Below are positions 5,436 through 5,552 of a DNA stretch of 5,552 bases, one piece after another. The stretch lies in contig JAAFGW010000205.1 in assembly GCA_010365175.1 (NCBI GenBank), forward strand, positions 1 through 5,552, written 5' to 3'. This DNA is from Sulfuriferula multivorans. Its GTDB lineage: Bacteria > Pseudomonadota > Gammaproteobacteria > Burkholderiales > Thiobacillaceae. The notes below the pieces were generated by a model that saw only the letters and a program-made list of their open reading frames with translations, did no database searches and had not been told where the DNA came from. The first letter of the stretch is position 1, and each line of letters begins with the position of its first letter. The position numbers and the translations under genes are program-made.

Positions 5436-5451
5436 TGGCACAGCACGTGCT
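5436..5451 (+). promoter_or_regulatory. Sigma-54 (RpoN) -24/-12 promoter
   Basis: TGGCAC-AGCAC-GTGCT matches the RpoN consensus TGGCAC-N5-TTGCW with a perfect -24 element, exact spacing between the GG and GC pairs, and one mismatch (G for the first T). Transcription is predicted to start near 5462 and run out of the right edge. No complete ORF follows inside the window, so the target gene begins at or beyond the edge. The promoter overlaps a perfect 10-bp palindrome AGCACGTGCT (5442-5451). Confidence 0.55.
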
Positions 5452-5510
5452 TTATCCCTATTGAGTCCTTACCGCGAGGCCAAGGAGTCCTACCCCTTCA
5501 GGGCAGACCG

Positions 5511-5541
5511 TGAATATTGATGCCAAGTGCATCAATATTCA
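5511..5541. repeat. Perfect 13-bp inverted repeat with 5-base spacer
   Basis: TGAATATTGATGC (5511-5523), spacer CAAGT, GCATCAATATTCA (5529-5541). The stem can be extended by a G-T and a C-G pair to 5509-5543. It lies about 50-80 bases downstream of the predicted sigma-54 transcription start, so it would form a stable hairpin in the leader RNA, or serve as an operator. No T-run follows inside the window. Confidence 0.55.
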
Positions 5542-5552
5542 TGCTCAGGCAG

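Larger units (their letters stand above)
5253..5552. other. Intergenic regulatory region without a complete gene
   Basis: No ORF here has a convincing start, ribosome binding site and length. From left to right it holds an unremarkable stretch (5253-5340), nested inverted repeats with the NtrC-like site, the sigma-54 promoter, two direct copies of GAGTCCT followed by ACC (5463-5473 and 5485-5494), and an inverted repeat at the right edge. The arrangement fits a long control region for a plus-strand gene outside the window. Confidence 0.5.

Noticed and set aside
5479..5541. Minus-strand start resembling MNIDALGINIHGLP
   Set aside because: The frame stops after 14 codons and the sequence is just the inverted repeat read on the other strand.
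5510..5552. Open frames from GTG 5510 (with AGGG six bases upstream) or ATG 5520 running off the right edge
   Set aside because: Only 11-14 codons are visible and they coincide with the perfect inverted repeat, so coding cannot be separated from chance. The gene served by the sigma-54 promoter might start here or further right.

Overview
The window is GC-rich, compactly coded DNA from a Gram-negative proteobacterium. The mix of a copper P-type ATPase next to a CueR-type regulator, a TonB protein, two exported proteins and a sigma-54-type promoter suggests a betaproteobacterium, but this is an inference from gene style, not from a marker gene. One gene (about 1190-1824) is clearly AT-rich compared with its neighbours and looks acquired.

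Layout: (1) 3-1087, the 3' end of a copper-exporting ATPase gene (copA), overlapping by ATGA with a cueR-type regulator gene, so copper efflux and its sensor are co-transcribed. (2) 1088-1906, an AT-rich island: a 24-codon ORF with a strong ribosome binding site, whose stop overlaps the start of a P-loop adenylate-kinase-like gene, flanked by related inverted sequences and ending in a segment that resembles half of an integron attC site. (3) 1907-2602 (minus), a stand-alone TonB-family energy transducer. (4) 2765-3568 (plus), a secreted dienelactone-hydrolase-family protein in which the expected catalytic His appears to be Arg. (5) 3604-4368 (minus), an AcfC-like periplasmic solute-binding protein without a transporter beside it. 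(6) 4656-5228 (plus), a glycine-zipper protein resembling the general stress protein 17M family. (7) 5229-5552, no complete gene, but a dense regulatory region: a near-consensus sigma-54 promoter with an NtrC-like site about 100 bp upstream, and a 13-bp perfect inverted repeat at the edge. These probably drive a nitrogen-regulated gene just outside the window.

The genes do not form one pathway. Only copA and cueR are a clear functional unit; tonB/hydrolase and acfC-like/stress-protein are divergent pairs that share intergenic regions, and hydrolase and acfC-like genes converge on a short hairpin. I see no complete novel defence or mobile system. The most useful leads are the sigma-54/NtrC control region, the altered active site of the hydrolase, the possible gene-cassette origin of the kinase gene, and the perfect 19-bp palindrome in the acfC-like/stress-protein intergenic region.
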